Of a stretch of DNA of 60,795 nucleotides, positions 24,026 through 32,086 are shown one piece after another; position 1 is the stretch's first letter, and each line of letters begins with the position of its first letter. This DNA comes from Pseudonocardia kujensis (GTDB taxonomy: Bacteria > Actinomycetota > Actinomycetes > Mycobacteriales > Pseudonocardiaceae). The notes under the pieces were generated by a model that was not told the DNA's origin, did not search any database, and worked only from the letters and a program-made list of their open reading frames with translations. The stretch covers positions 1 to 60,795 of the forward strand of contig NZ_JAJSOK010000044.1 in the NCBI RefSeq assembly GCF_021283305.1. The letters run 5' to 3'. A program made the position numbers and the translations under genes.

Positions 24026-24132
24026 GCGCAGTACGGATCCACAACGCGCTCGGGCACCGGCCTCGCTCGCAGTATGGATCCACAACGCGCTGGAACCGCT
24101 GCTCCGGGCGCAGTATGGATCCACAACGCGCC
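24026..24132. repeat. three direct repeats of period 41 bp after aroE
   Basis: A 25-bp motif containing CAGTATGGATCCACAACGCG occurs at 24026, 24067 and 24108, exactly 41 bases apart. The 16-base segments between are unrelated to one another. The motif has a GGATCC centre with GCGC near each end, giving partial dyad symmetry. The array starts one base after the aroE stop and ends 16 bases before the DUF3253 start, so it could be a terminator, an operator array or a repeat family. Confidence 0.7.
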
Positions 24133-24147
24133 GGGGGAGGTCGGTCG

Positions 24148-24390
24148 ATGAGCGGCGACACCGAGCTGGAGGCGGCGATCGAGGAGCTGCTCGCCACCCG
24201 GACCGGCACCATCTGCCCCTCGGACGCGGCCCGGGCGGTCGACCCCGCGGGCTGGCGGGACAGGATGGACGAGGTCCGTGCCGCGGCCCGGCGGCTCGTC
24301 GCGGCCGGGAAGGTGGAGATCACGCAGAAGGGCGAGGTCGTCGACCCGGACACCGCCCGGGGACCGATCCGGATCCGTAGGGTCCGCTGA
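24148..24390 (+). CDS. DUF3253 protein
   Basis: 80 aa. The pattern TICPSDAARAV, then WRDRMDEVRAAARRLVAAGKVEITQKGEVVDP and GPIRIRR, is the DUF3253 signature. It looks like a small winged-helix: three helices followed by a two-stranded wing. Function unknown. ATG 24148 follows GGGGGAGG. The TGA stop abuts the GTG of the next gene with no gap, so the two are co-translated. Confidence 0.85.
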   Translation: MSGDTELEAAIEELLATRTGTICPSDAARAVDPAGWRDRMDEVRAAARRLVAAGKVEITQKGEVVDPDTARGPIRIRRVR

Positions 24391-25176
24391 GTGAGCGACA
24401 CCTACACCCACGGCCACCACGACTCGGTCCTGCGCTCGCACCGCAACCGGACCGTCGAGAACTCGGCCGCGTACCTCGCCCCGCTCCTCCGGCCCGGGCT
24501 CGACCTGCTCGACGTCGGCTGCGGGCCCGGCACCATCACCCACGACCTGGCCGCCCGCGTGGCGCCGGGCCGGGTCCGGGGGATCGACGTCGTCGAGGCA
24601 CCCCTGGTCGAGGCGCGCGCAGCGGGCGACGGGGTCGAGTTCGCCGTCGACGACGTCTACGGGCTGGCCGACCCGGACGACTCCTACGACGTCGTCCACG
24701 CCCACCAGGTCCTGCAGCACCTGTCCGACCCGGTCGCCGCCCTGCGCGAGATGCGCCGCGTCGCCCGGCCCGGCGGGGTCGTCGCCGCCCGGGACGCGGA
24801 CTACGCGGCCTTCACGTGGTTCCCGCACGACGACCGCCTCGACGCCTGGCTCGCCCTCTACCGCGCCGTCGCGCACGGCAACCGCGCCGAGCCCGACGCC
24901 GGCCGCCGCCTGCTCTCCTGGGCCCGCGCCGCCGGGTTCACCGAGATCACCCCGTCCGCCTCGGTCTGGTGCTACGCCACCCCGGAGAGCCGCGACTGGT
25001 GGGGCGGGCTGTGGGCGGAGCGGATCCTGTCCTCGTCGATCGCCGTGCAGGCGGTCGAGCGCGGCCTCGCCACCCGCGCCGACCTGGAGGACATGTCCGA
25101 AGCCTGGCGGGTCTGGGCCGCGAACGACGACGGGTGGTTCCTCGTCCCCCACGGCGAGATCCTGGCGCGGGCCTGA
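24391..25176 (+). CDS. class I SAM-dependent methyltransferase (UbiE-like)
   Basis: 261 aa. Motif I LDLLDVGCGPGTITHDLA, post-I acidic residue in GIDVVEAPL, motif II YDVVHAHQVLQHLSDPVAAL and motif III RVARPGGVVAARDADY define a Rossmann methyltransferase. The last 100 residues form the substrate cap with SWARAAGFTEITPSASVW. The acceptor is unknown. It starts on the base after the DUF3253 stop. Its TGA lies inside a TGAACG...CGTTCG dyad that may be an operator for the next gene. Confidence 0.85.
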   Translation: MSDTYTHGHHDSVLRSHRNRTVENSAAYLAPLLRPGLDLLDVGCGPGTITHDLAARVAPGRVRGIDVVEAPLVEARAAGDGVEFAVDDVYGLADPDDSYDVVHAHQVLQHLSDPVAALREMRRVARPGGVVAARDADYAAFTWFPHDDRLDAWLALYRAVAHGNRAEPDAGRRLLSWARAAGFTEITPSASVWCYATPESRDWWGGLWAERILSSSIAVQAVERGLATRADLEDMSEAWRVWAANDDGWFLVPHGEILARA

Positions 25177-25212
25177 ACGACCGTTCGGCGATTCGTACTG
25201 AACGAACGCTCA
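25174..25212 (+). promoter_or_regulatory. two TetR-type operator-like dyads upstream of the monooxygenase
   Basis: TGAACGACCGTTCG (25174-25187) and TGAACGAACGCTCA (25199-25212) are both near-palindromes of the TGAACG-NN-CGTTCA kind, 25 bases apart from start to start. Such sites are commonly bound by TetR-family repressors in actinobacteria. No tetR gene is in the immediate neighbourhood. Confidence 0.45.
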
Positions 25213-25268
25213 GCATTTCTCGGCGGAATCCTGCACGCTGAGGTGACCGCCGACACGAGGGAGTGCTG

Positions 25269-26854
25269 ATGGTCGACACCGACGTGGTCATCGTGGGGGC
25301 CGGGTTCGCCGGCCTGTACCAGCTGCACCGGGTGCGCGGGCCGGGCCTGCGCCCGCGGGTGTTCGAGGCCGGCAGCGGCGTGGGCGGCACCTGGTACTGG
25401 AACCGCTATCCCGGCGCCCGGTGCGGCGTCGAGAGCCTCGAGTACTCCTCTTCCTTCCCCCCGAGCTGGAGCAGGAGTGGGACTGGACCGAGCGGTACCC
25501 CGCCCAGCCGGAGATCCTGAGCTACGCCGAGCACGTCGCCCACCGCTTCGACCTGCGCCGCGACATCACGTTCGACACCCGGGTCACCGCCGCGACCTGG
25601 CGCGGCGACCACTGGGAGGTCGGGACCGACGGCGGGGAGCGGATCACCGCCACCTACTGCGTGTTCGCCACGGGCTGCCTGTCCAGGCCCAAGGATCTCG
25701 ACCTGCCGGGGGTCGGGACCTTCGCAGGGCCGACCTACCTCACGTCGAGCTGGCCCCACGAGGGCGTGGACTTCACCGGGCGCCGGGTGGCGGTGGTCGG
25801 GACGGGCTCGTCGGGCGTGCAGGCCATCCCGGTGATCGCCGAGCAGGCCGCGCAGCTCACGGTCTTCCAGCGCACGCCGAACTACGTCGTCCCGGCGCGG
25901 AACGGGCCGCTGGACCCGGAGGCGCAGCGGGCGCGCAAGGCGGACTACCGGCGGTTCCGGGAAGAGGCGAGCCACACGCTCGGCGGGCTGCTCGGCACGC
26001 CCTCCACGGTCTCCGCGCTGTCGGTGGACGAGGACACCCGGCGGAGCGCCTACGAGCAGGCCTGGGCGCAGGGCGGGCTCACGGCCTTCCGCCAGACCTA
26101 CGGCGACATCGCGCTGGACCTGGCGGCCAACGACACCGCCGCCCGGTTCATCCGGTCGAAGATCCGCGAGGTCGTCCGGGACCCGGACACCGCCGCCGCG
26201 CTCGGGCCCACGAACCACCCCTTCGGCGCCAAGCGTCCGTGCCTGGACACCGGCTACTTCCAGACCTACAACAAGCCGACCGTCCGGCTCGTCGACCTGC
26301 AGAAGACGCCGCTCACCGAGATCGTCCCCGGTGGGGTGCGCACCACCGAGGAGCTCGTCGAGGTCGACGACCTGGTGCTCGCCACGGGGTTCGACGCGAT
26401 GACGGGCGCCCTGCTCGCGATCGACATCCGGGGCCGGGACGGGGTCCGGCTGGCCGACGCCTGGGCGGACGGCCCGCACACCTACCTCGGCCTGGGTGTG
26501 GCCGGGTTCCCCAACCTGTTCACGATCACCGGGCCGGGCAGCCCGTCCGTGCTCTGCAACATGATGGTGGCGATCGAGCAGCACGTGGACTGGATCACCG
26601 ACTGCCTCGCCGCGCTCGACGGGCGGACCATCGAGCCCGAGGAGACCGCGCAGGAGCACTGGACGGCGCACGTGGCCGAGGCCGGCACGAAGTCCATGAT
26701 CATGCGCGGGAACTCCTGGTACCTGGGCGCGAACGTGCCCGGCAAGCCGCGGGTCTTCCTGCCCTACGTCGGCGGCCTCGGGCCCTACCGGGACACCTGC
26801 GACGAGGTCGCCGCCGAGGGCTACCGGGGCTTCCGGCTCACGGAGACCGCGTAG
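25269..26854 (+). pseudogene. Baeyer-Villiger-type FAD monooxygenase, frameshifted
   Basis: ATG 25269 follows GAGGGAG. Codons to about 25455 give the FAD fold (VIVGAGFAGLYQL) and GGTWYWNRYPGARC. Homology then jumps to the -1 frame (FLPPELEQEWDWTERYPAQP) and runs to 26854. The switch lies at a run of six C at 25457-25462; one more C restores about 528 aa. The NADPH fold is present (VAVVGTGSSGVQ). In the family fingerprint F-x-G-x3-H-x3-W-P the His is Leu (codon CTC 25739-25741), which is expected to impair the reaction. Relatives insert oxygen next to ketones using NADPH and O2. It is either a decaying gene or one with a sequencing error. Confidence 0.8.
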
Positions 26855-27396
26855 CCGCCACCGGTGTAGGGCTCGCGGTCCCAGGTCGCGAAGCGGTCCT
26901 CGGCCACGAGCCCGGCGGCGGCGCACCAGGCGTCGTACTCGTCGAGGCCGGGCCAGCCCACCTGCAGGCTGAACCCGGCGATCAGCCGGCCGCCCGGCGC
27001 GAGGTGCCGGGCGCTGCCGGCGACCACACCCGCGCGCTCCCGCGCGTAGGGGATCACGTTGCCGGCCAGCACCACGACGTCGAACCGGTCGGTGATGTCC
27101 AGGTCCTCCAGGCCGCAGCGGATCCAGCGCAGCTCGGGGGCCTTCGCCGTGGCGGCGGCGATCATGTCCGGGTCGGGGTCGACGCCGACCACCACGATCC
27201 CCCGCCGGGCCAGCTCGATCCCGACGCGCCCGGTACCGCAGCCGCCGTCGAGCACCGAGCCCGGGGAGTACGCCGCGACGAGGTCGGCCTCGCCGTGCAC
27301 GTTCCTGCCGGCCGCGGCGAGGGCCTCCCACCGCGCGTCGTAACGGCCGACCTCGACCGTGTCCTTCCATTGCGACCAGTTCTCCGGGAGCGGCAC
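26821..27396 (-). CDS. class I SAM-dependent methyltransferase
   Basis: 191 aa from GTG 27396. Motif I is VLDGGCGTGRVGIELARRG, the ribose-binding acid is in VVGVDPDPDMI, and motif II is DRFDVVVLAGNVIPY. LAPGGRLIAGFSL is motif III. YDARWEALAAAGRNVHGEADLV near the N-terminus is typical of a small subgroup in actinobacteria. The acceptor is unknown. Its last 34 bases overlap the convergent monooxygenase gene tail to tail. TAGGGT ends 7 bases before the GTG, suggesting leaderless translation. Confidence 0.87.
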   Translation of the reverse strand: MPLPENWSQWKDTVEVGRYDARWEALAAAGRNVHGEADLVAAYSPGSVLDGGCGTGRVGIELARRGIVVVGVDPDPDMIAAATAKAPELRWIRCGLEDLDITDRFDVVVLAGNVIPYARERAGVVAGSARHLAPGGRLIAGFSLQVGWPGLDEYDAWCAAAGLVAEDRFATWDREPYTGGGYAVSVSRKPR

Positions 27397-27403
27397 GCCC
27401 GCA

Positions 27404-27409
27404 ACCCTA
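27404..27409 (-). promoter_or_regulatory. putative leaderless -10 element (TAGGGT)
   Basis: TAGGGT on the minus strand ends 7 bases before GTG 27396. It is inside the 21-base gap after the stop of the upstream fusion gene. Confidence 0.45.
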
Positions 27410-27417
27410 GGACGCGG

Positions 27418-29202
27418 TCACGGCGCGGCGCGCGCGGTGAGGCGTCGGCGCAGCCACCGGCCCAGCCGCATGCCGCGGTAGTCCGGGTGCACCAGCAGGA
27501 CCAGCTCCCCGTCGCCGCCCGGTGCCGGCCCGTCCAGGACGGTGCCGAGCCCGACGAGCGCGCCGGCCTCGTCACGCACCACCAGGGCCGGGCCCCGGGG
27601 CGTGACGAGGAGGTCGCGCAGCTCGCGGTCGGACCAGCCGGCGGCGTGGTTCTCCCCCGGCCCCAGCGCGGCGAGGCAGGCGCAGAGCAGGTCCTCGACG
27701 GCGCCAACCTCGTCGCCGGTCGCGGGTTCGGCGACGAGCTCGTCGCCGGAGAGCAGCACGATGTCCCAGCGTGGCCGGACGGGCTCGAGGTCCGTCGCGC
27801 GCAGGAACGCCTCCGCACGTGCATGCTCGGTGACGGTGAACGGCGCCCAGTCGCGCCTCGCGACCAGCCATCCGCCGTTCGGCGCGGGCACCGCGAGGAC
27901 GTGCGGGTGGCGCGGGGGCTCGGCCGGCCGGATCCGGACGTCGTCGGCGTGCACCAGCGCGCGCAGGCCCCGGGCCAGCGCGGAGTCGTCCCCCGACGCC
28001 GCGCCGGCGACGGCCTGCACCGCGAGGTCGAGGGCGCGGGTCGGCGCGTCGACCAGGTCGTGCGGGTCGGCGGGCGTGACGAGTACGGCACCCGGGTCGC
28101 TCGTACCGAGCCCCTCGCGGACCGCGCGGGCGAGCTCGTCGGCGCCCCGCGAGGACCCGACGAACATCTCGTCGACCACCGAGCGCGAGTCCTGCCCGTG
28201 CACGGCGAGCCCGAGGATGTTGCCCTCGGCGCGGGCGACGGCCTCGGTGAGCCGGGCGAGGGCCCCGGCCTCGTCGGGCAGCCGGACGCGGACCTTGTGC
28301 AGCACCTGTGGGTCCCCGGGCCCGCCGCCCCGGCCGCCGGGCTCGCTCGCGCCCTCGGCGCGGACGTCCCGCGACGCCGGCTGGTCCGGCACCACGCGCA
28401 GGTGCGGTGTCGGGGTCGACCCGGCCGCGCCGTGGATGAGCGACTGCCCGGGCCCGACGGCACGGTGCCCGACGGCCCGCAGCGCGGCCCACATCGTGAC
28501 CTGGTTCGCCGTGAGCACCGGCTTGCCGAGCAGCCGCTCCAGCGGGGCGATCACGTCGTAGGTGGACAGGTTGGTGCAGCTGATGAACACGGCCTCGGCC
28601 CCGGGCCGGTCGGCGGCGCGGACCGCGCGCACGACCTCCTCGTAGGACACCCGCCAGATCTGGCCGAGCAGCCCCAGCCCGACGCTCGCGACCGTCTCGA
28701 CCCCGTGGGCGGCGAGGAACTCCTCGAGCCGGCGGGTGAGGTCGTCGACGTACGGCGTGACGACGGCGACCCGGTCCACCTCGAGCGACCGCAGGCCCTC
28801 GACGAGCGCCCCCGCGGTGGTGAGCGCGTGCGGGGCACCGGCCTCGCGGATCACCCCGGTGAGCGCGATCTCGCCCGCGGCCCCGTCGACGAAACTGCCG
28901 GAGGTGCAGGCGTAGGCGACGACGCCGGGCTCGGGGACCAGCACGTCCCGGGTGGCCCGGCGCACCGGCTCCGGGTCGGAGATGGCCCGCGCCATCTCCG
29001 CGGTGACCGGCGACGGGACGAACGGTGTGCGCGTGACGTGCAGGGCGGCGTCGTCGGGCACCCAGCGCCACAGCTCACGGTCGAGGGCGAAGTCGAACGG
29101 CACGATCACCCCGACCCCCGAGGTCGGCGACGGCCCGGGCGCGGCCAGGGCCTCCGCCGCGTGCTCACGGCCACCCACGGGGCCTGCGACGCTCTCCTGC
29201 AT
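27418..29202 (-). CDS. maleate isomerase-like / ACT / GNAT three-domain fusion protein
   Basis: One unbroken frame of about 594 codons from ATG 29202 (start uncertain). Residues about 28-257 form an Asp/Glu racemase-fold domain of the maleate cis-trans isomerase/arylmalonate group, with both candidate catalytic cysteines: C99 in YACTSGSF and C209 in FISCTNLSTYD. A 43-residue Gly/Pro-rich linker follows. An ACT ligand-binding domain starts near residue 302 (HKVRVRLPDEAGALARLTEA). The C-terminal part is a GNAT acetyltransferase, with LVLLVHPDYRGMRLGRWL as the acetyl-CoA loop. Each domain is familiar; the combination is not one I know. A GTG at 28305 could start a separate ACT-GNAT protein, but no stop separates it. 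It lies 88 bases downstream of a sigma factor gene on the same strand. Confidence 0.75.
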   Translation of the reverse strand: MQESVAGPVGGREHAAEALAAPGPSPTSGVGVIVPFDFALDRELWRWVPDDAALHVTRTPFVPSPVTAEMARAISDPEPVRRATRDVLVPEPGVVAYACTSGSFVDGAAGEIALTGVIREAGAPHALTTAGALVEGLRSLEVDRVAVVTPYVDDLTRRLEEFLAAHGVETVASVGLGLLGQIWRVSYEEVVRAVRAADRPGAEAVFISCTNLSTYDVIAPLERLLGKPVLTANQVTMWAALRAVGHRAVGPGQSLIHGAAGSTPTPHLRVVPDQPASRDVRAEGASEPGGRGGGPGDPQVLHKVRVRLPDEAGALARLTEAVARAEGNILGLAVHGQDSRSVVDEMFVGSSRGADELARAVREGLGTSDPGAVLVTPADPHDLVDAPTRALDLAVQAVAGAASGDDSALARGLRALVHADDVRIRPAEPPRHPHVLAVPAPNGGWLVARRDWAPFTVTEHARAEAFLRATDLEPVRPRWDIVLLSGDELVAEPATGDEVGAVEDLLCACLAALGPGENHAAGWSDRELRDLLVTPRGPALVVRDEAGALVGLGTVLDGPAPGGDGELVLLVHPDYRGMRLGRWLRRRLTARAAP

Positions 29203-29290
29203 ACCGCCACGGTGGATCTCCCGCATGTCGGCACCGCATCCGGCGTGTTGCCGACAGGTAAGGGAGCCGGACATCCCGGCGTGCCGCAGC

Positions 29291-29947
29291 TCAGCCGGCT
29301 GTGATCTCCGCGCTGATCCCCGCCGTGATCGCGCCAGGGGCACCCGCGGCGATCCCCGCGGCCTCCGCGTGCCGGCGCAGCGTGTTCAGCGCCCGGTGCT
29401 GCATCGCCCGGACCGCGCCCGGCGTGCTGCCCACGACCTGCGCGGTCTCGTCGGCGGACAGTCCCATGGCGACGCGCAGCACGAGGACCTCGCGGGCCGC
29501 CGCGCTCAGCCGGTCGAGGGCCGGCCGCAGCCGCGCGAGGTCGTCGCGCACCAGGGCCCGTTCCTCCGGCCCGGCCGCGTGGTCCGCCCGGTCCGGGACG
29601 AGGTCGGCCAGCTCCGGGCTGCGCGCGGCGGCGCGGTAGGCGTCCCCCACCTCGTGCACGGCGATCCGGTGCACCAGCGCCAGGAACGGCCGGCCGCGGT
29701 CCTCGTAGCGGGGCAGCGCCCCGAGCACGCCGATGCAGACCTGCTGGGCCAGGTCCTCGGCCGTGACACCGGGCAGCACCGTCCCCATCCGCGCGCGGCA
29801 GTAGCGCAACGCGAACGGCCGGACGATCCGCAGGACCTCCTCGATCGCCCCCGGTTCCCCCGCCGATGCCCGGGCCACCGTCCCCCGGTCCGGCCCCTCC
29901 GGCTTCCTCGCGCGCTCCCCTGTTCCCCGTCTCCCCCTCAACACCAC
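29291..29947 (-). CDS. ECF RNA polymerase sigma factor, SigD/ShbA-like
   Basis: 218 aa from GTG 29947 (start not certain; GTGGAG lies just upstream). Region 2 holds IVRPFALRYCRARMG and AEDLAQQVCIGVLGALPRYED, followed by GRPFLALVHRIAVHEVGDAYRAA, which is characteristic of the SigD (Mycobacterium)/ShbA (Streptomyces) group. Region 4 is LSAAAREVLVLRVAMGLSADETAQVVGSTPGAVRAMQHRAL. In Streptomyces, ShbA drives the gene for the primary sigma factor; whether this one drives sigA at 56 kb is a testable guess. No anti-sigma gene is adjacent. It is divergent from the DsbA-like gene across 106 bases that contain an ACCGCT/AGCGGT inverted repeat at 29966-29982. Confidence 0.85.
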   Translation of the reverse strand: MVLRGRRGTGERARKPEGPDRGTVARASAGEPGAIEEVLRIVRPFALRYCRARMGTVLPGVTAEDLAQQVCIGVLGALPRYEDRGRPFLALVHRIAVHEVGDAYRAAARSPELADLVPDRADHAAGPEERALVRDDLARLRPALDRLSAAAREVLVLRVAMGLSADETAQVVGSTPGAVRAMQHRALNTLRRHAEAAGIAAGAPGAITAGISAEITAG

Positions 29948-30053
29948 TCCACGACCTTGGCCCGAACCGCTCGCGAAGCGGTAGGACGGCGCTGAGAGGA
30001 CCCTGTGAGCCGGACGGCGGAATCGGGTTGACTCCTTCCGGGTTGGGCGGAGG

Positions 30054-30713
30054 GTGAAGGTGGAGATCTGGTCCGACGTCGTCTGCCCGTGGTGCGCCCT
30101 CGGCCGGCGCCGGTTCGCCGCGGCCCTCGCCCGCTTCCCGCACGCCGACGAGGTCGAGGTGCGCTACCGCAGCTACCAGCTGGACCCCGGGGCGCCGCGG
30201 CGGCACGAGGGCGACCGCGAGGAGCGGCTCGCCGCGAAGTTCGGCAGCGACCGGGCGCAGGTCCGTGCGATGCACGACCGCATGACGGCGATGGGTGCCG
30301 CCGAGGGCGTCGAGTTCCGGTTCGACGACGCACAGGACGGCTCGACGGTCGACGCGCACCGGCTCCTGCACCTGGCCTGGGACGAGGGCGGCGCGGCGTT
30401 GCAGGAGACGCTGAAGGAGCGGCTGCAGCGCGGGTACTTCGCCGAGGGCGAGCCGATCGGCGAGCCGGAGGCCCTGCGCCGCCTCGCGGTCGACGCCGGG
30501 CTGCCCGCCGCGTCCGTCGACCGCGTCCTGGGCTCCGACGAGTACCTCGACGCCGTCCGCGCCGACGAGGACCAGGCCCGCCGCCACGGCATCAGCGGCG
30601 TGCCCTTCTTCGTGGTGGACGCGACCTACGGCGCCTCCGGCGCCCAACCCGCCGACACCCTCCTCCGGCTGCTGGAGAAGGCGTGGGAGGAGGGGCGGGC
30701 CCGCTCCGCGTGA
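30054..30713 (+). CDS. FrnE-like DsbA family oxidoreductase
   Basis: 219 aa. Thioredoxin fold with an inserted helical domain. The active-site CPWC is in IWSDVVCPWCALGRRRF near the N-terminus; ISGVPFFVVD supplies the cis-proline near the C-terminus. The FrnE branch is cytosolic, consistent with no signal peptide, and is linked to thiol chemistry and stress tolerance. GTG 30054 directly abuts GGAGG. A second in-frame GTG at 30060 has better spacing from it and may be the true start, shortening the protein by two residues. Confidence 0.9.
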   Translation: MKVEIWSDVVCPWCALGRRRFAAALARFPHADEVEVRYRSYQLDPGAPRRHEGDREERLAAKFGSDRAQVRAMHDRMTAMGAAEGVEFRFDDAQDGSTVDAHRLLHLAWDEGGAALQETLKERLQRGYFAEGEPIGEPEALRRLAVDAGLPAASVDRVLGSDEYLDAVRADEDQARRHGISGVPFFVVDATYGASGAQPADTLLRLLEKAWEEGRARSA

Positions 30714-30717
30714 GCGG

Positions 30718-31234
30718 TCAGGTGGGCAGGAGGGCGTCGATCACGGCCAGGGCCTCGCCCGGGCCGACGGGCGGCACGAGGATCGGCAGCTCCACCCCGG
30801 CCTCGCGGTAGCGCGCCAGCCGCTCCCGGCACCGCGACACCGGTCCCAGCAGGCAGAACGAGTCGAGGAGGCGGTCGCTCAGGGCGGCCCCGCCCTCGCC
30901 CGCCGCCATCCGGTCGGTCTCCTCGACGAAACCCTCGGAACGCCACATCCGGCGGAAGAACGGGAAGGTCGTGTACAGGCCGAGGTTCTGCCGGGCGAGG
31001 TCACGGAGGGCGGGCAGGTCGTCGCCGACGAAGGTCGGGAGCCCGGCGAACCAGTCCCGCAGCTGGGCCGTGTAGCGCACCAGGTCGCCGCCCGGGTCGT
31101 CCATGGCGATGCCGAGCGCGGCGTTGACGGGCCGCGAAGCCGGCATCTTCAGCGGCCCGCGCGACCGTCCGCACGTCGGCCGCCCGCCAGCCCGCGCCGG
31201 GGATCACCGCGATTCCGATCGACTCCGTCGCCAT
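30718..31234 (-). pseudogene. LLM-class oxidoreductase with large internal deletion
   Basis: The N-terminus (ATG 31234: MATESIGIAVIPGAGWRAAD, then VARAAEDAGF) is a proper start of a luciferase-like F420-type enzyme, with GACCAT 6 bases ahead of the ATG. At about 31135 the frame changes and the sequence jumps to the C-terminal part (ASRPVNAALGIAMDD, DRLLDSFCLLGPVSRCRERL, GVELPILVPPVGPGEA). Roughly 120-150 middle codons, including most of the barrel, are gone. The C-terminal piece has an in-frame ATG at 31146 but could not fold alone. This is a clear decay product, convergent with and 4 bases from the DsbA-like gene. Confidence 0.8.
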
Positions 31235-31289
31235 GCGCGGATGGTCCCTCCGGCACGGCCGAACCGGCCATACGCGGACCTGCGTACCG

Positions 31290-32057
31290 TCAGGCCGGCG
31301 GGGGCAGGTACTCGTCGACCGCGCCCTCGCCGTAGAGGGCGACCAGGGCGGCGGAGATCCACATGAGGGCGGCGAGGTAGTCGTCGCCCAGCTCCTCGGC
31401 CACCGGGCCGATCGCCTCCGCCCGGTCCTCGTCGGAGCCGAGGATGCCGATCACGCGGTCGACCGCGACGGCGGGTCCGTCGCCCAGGGTCGAGCGCACC
31501 CACTCCGGCACGCGGGTGCGGGCGGACGCCGGGATCGGGCGCGGGCCGCTGTTGGCGAGCCAGCCGAGCAGCACCGCGAAGGCGAGGGCCTGGGCGGGGG
31601 CGCCGGCCGGGTCGCCCGGGGCCAGGTCCGGCGGGGCCGTCTCGCCGTCCGACGCCACGAGGCAGCGGACCTCCTCGCGGGCCGGCTCGGGCGACGAGGA
31701 GGCGAGGGTGTCCCCGACGGCCCGCCGCACCCGGTCGTCGATGATCTCGACGACCTGGTCGTCCTCCTCCGCCCCGGCGAGGGCGCCGACGTTGGCCTCC
31801 ATGACCTCGAGCCACTCGGGGTTGCCGTCGTAGGGCCCGACCGCGCGCACCGTGCGGATCTCCGCGACGGCGTAGCGCATCTCGTCGACGGCCTGCAGCT
31901 CCTCGACCTCGGCCGGGTCGCCGTCGAGGCCGTACTGATCGAGCCCGGGAAGGGTCACCACGGGGCGCAGCGGCGCGGGCTCGCGCCTGACCTTCCTCCG
32001 CCGCGCCGCGACCTTCGCCGCCCGCTTCTGGCCCCGCGACTGCTGCTTCTTCCCCAC
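31290..32057 (-). CDS. hypothetical protein with basic N-terminus, downstream of ilvD
   Basis: About 255 aa from GTG 32057, with GAGGAG five bases ahead. The first 25 residues are strongly basic (GKKQQSRGQKRAAKVAARRR), which suggests nucleic-acid contact. The rest is acidic and helical, with EEDDQVVEIIDDRVRRAVG and a hydrophobic segment AQALAFAVLLGWLANSG that is too polar around it to be a sure membrane helix. I do not recognise the family. It starts 29 bases after the ilvD stop on the same strand, so co-transcription is likely. Confidence 0.65.
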   Translation of the reverse strand: MGKKQQSRGQKRAAKVAARRRKVRREPAPLRPVVTLPGLDQYGLDGDPAEVEELQAVDEMRYAVAEIRTVRAVGPYDGNPEWLEVMEANVGALAGAEEDDQVVEIIDDRVRRAVGDTLASSSPEPAREEVRCLVASDGETAPPDLAPGDPAGAPAQALAFAVLLGWLANSGPRPIPASARTRVPEWVRSTLGDGPAVAVDRVIGILGSDEDRAEAIGPVAEELGDDYLAALMWISAALVALYGEGAVDEYLPPPA

Positions 32058-32086
32058 ACCGCTCCTCGTCCGCGTTCCGGCGCGGG

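Noticed and set aside
24026..24132. CRISPR-like array
   Set aside because: Only three units, with 16-base spacers, a BamHI-like centre and no cas genes. Regular spacing alone does not make it CRISPR.
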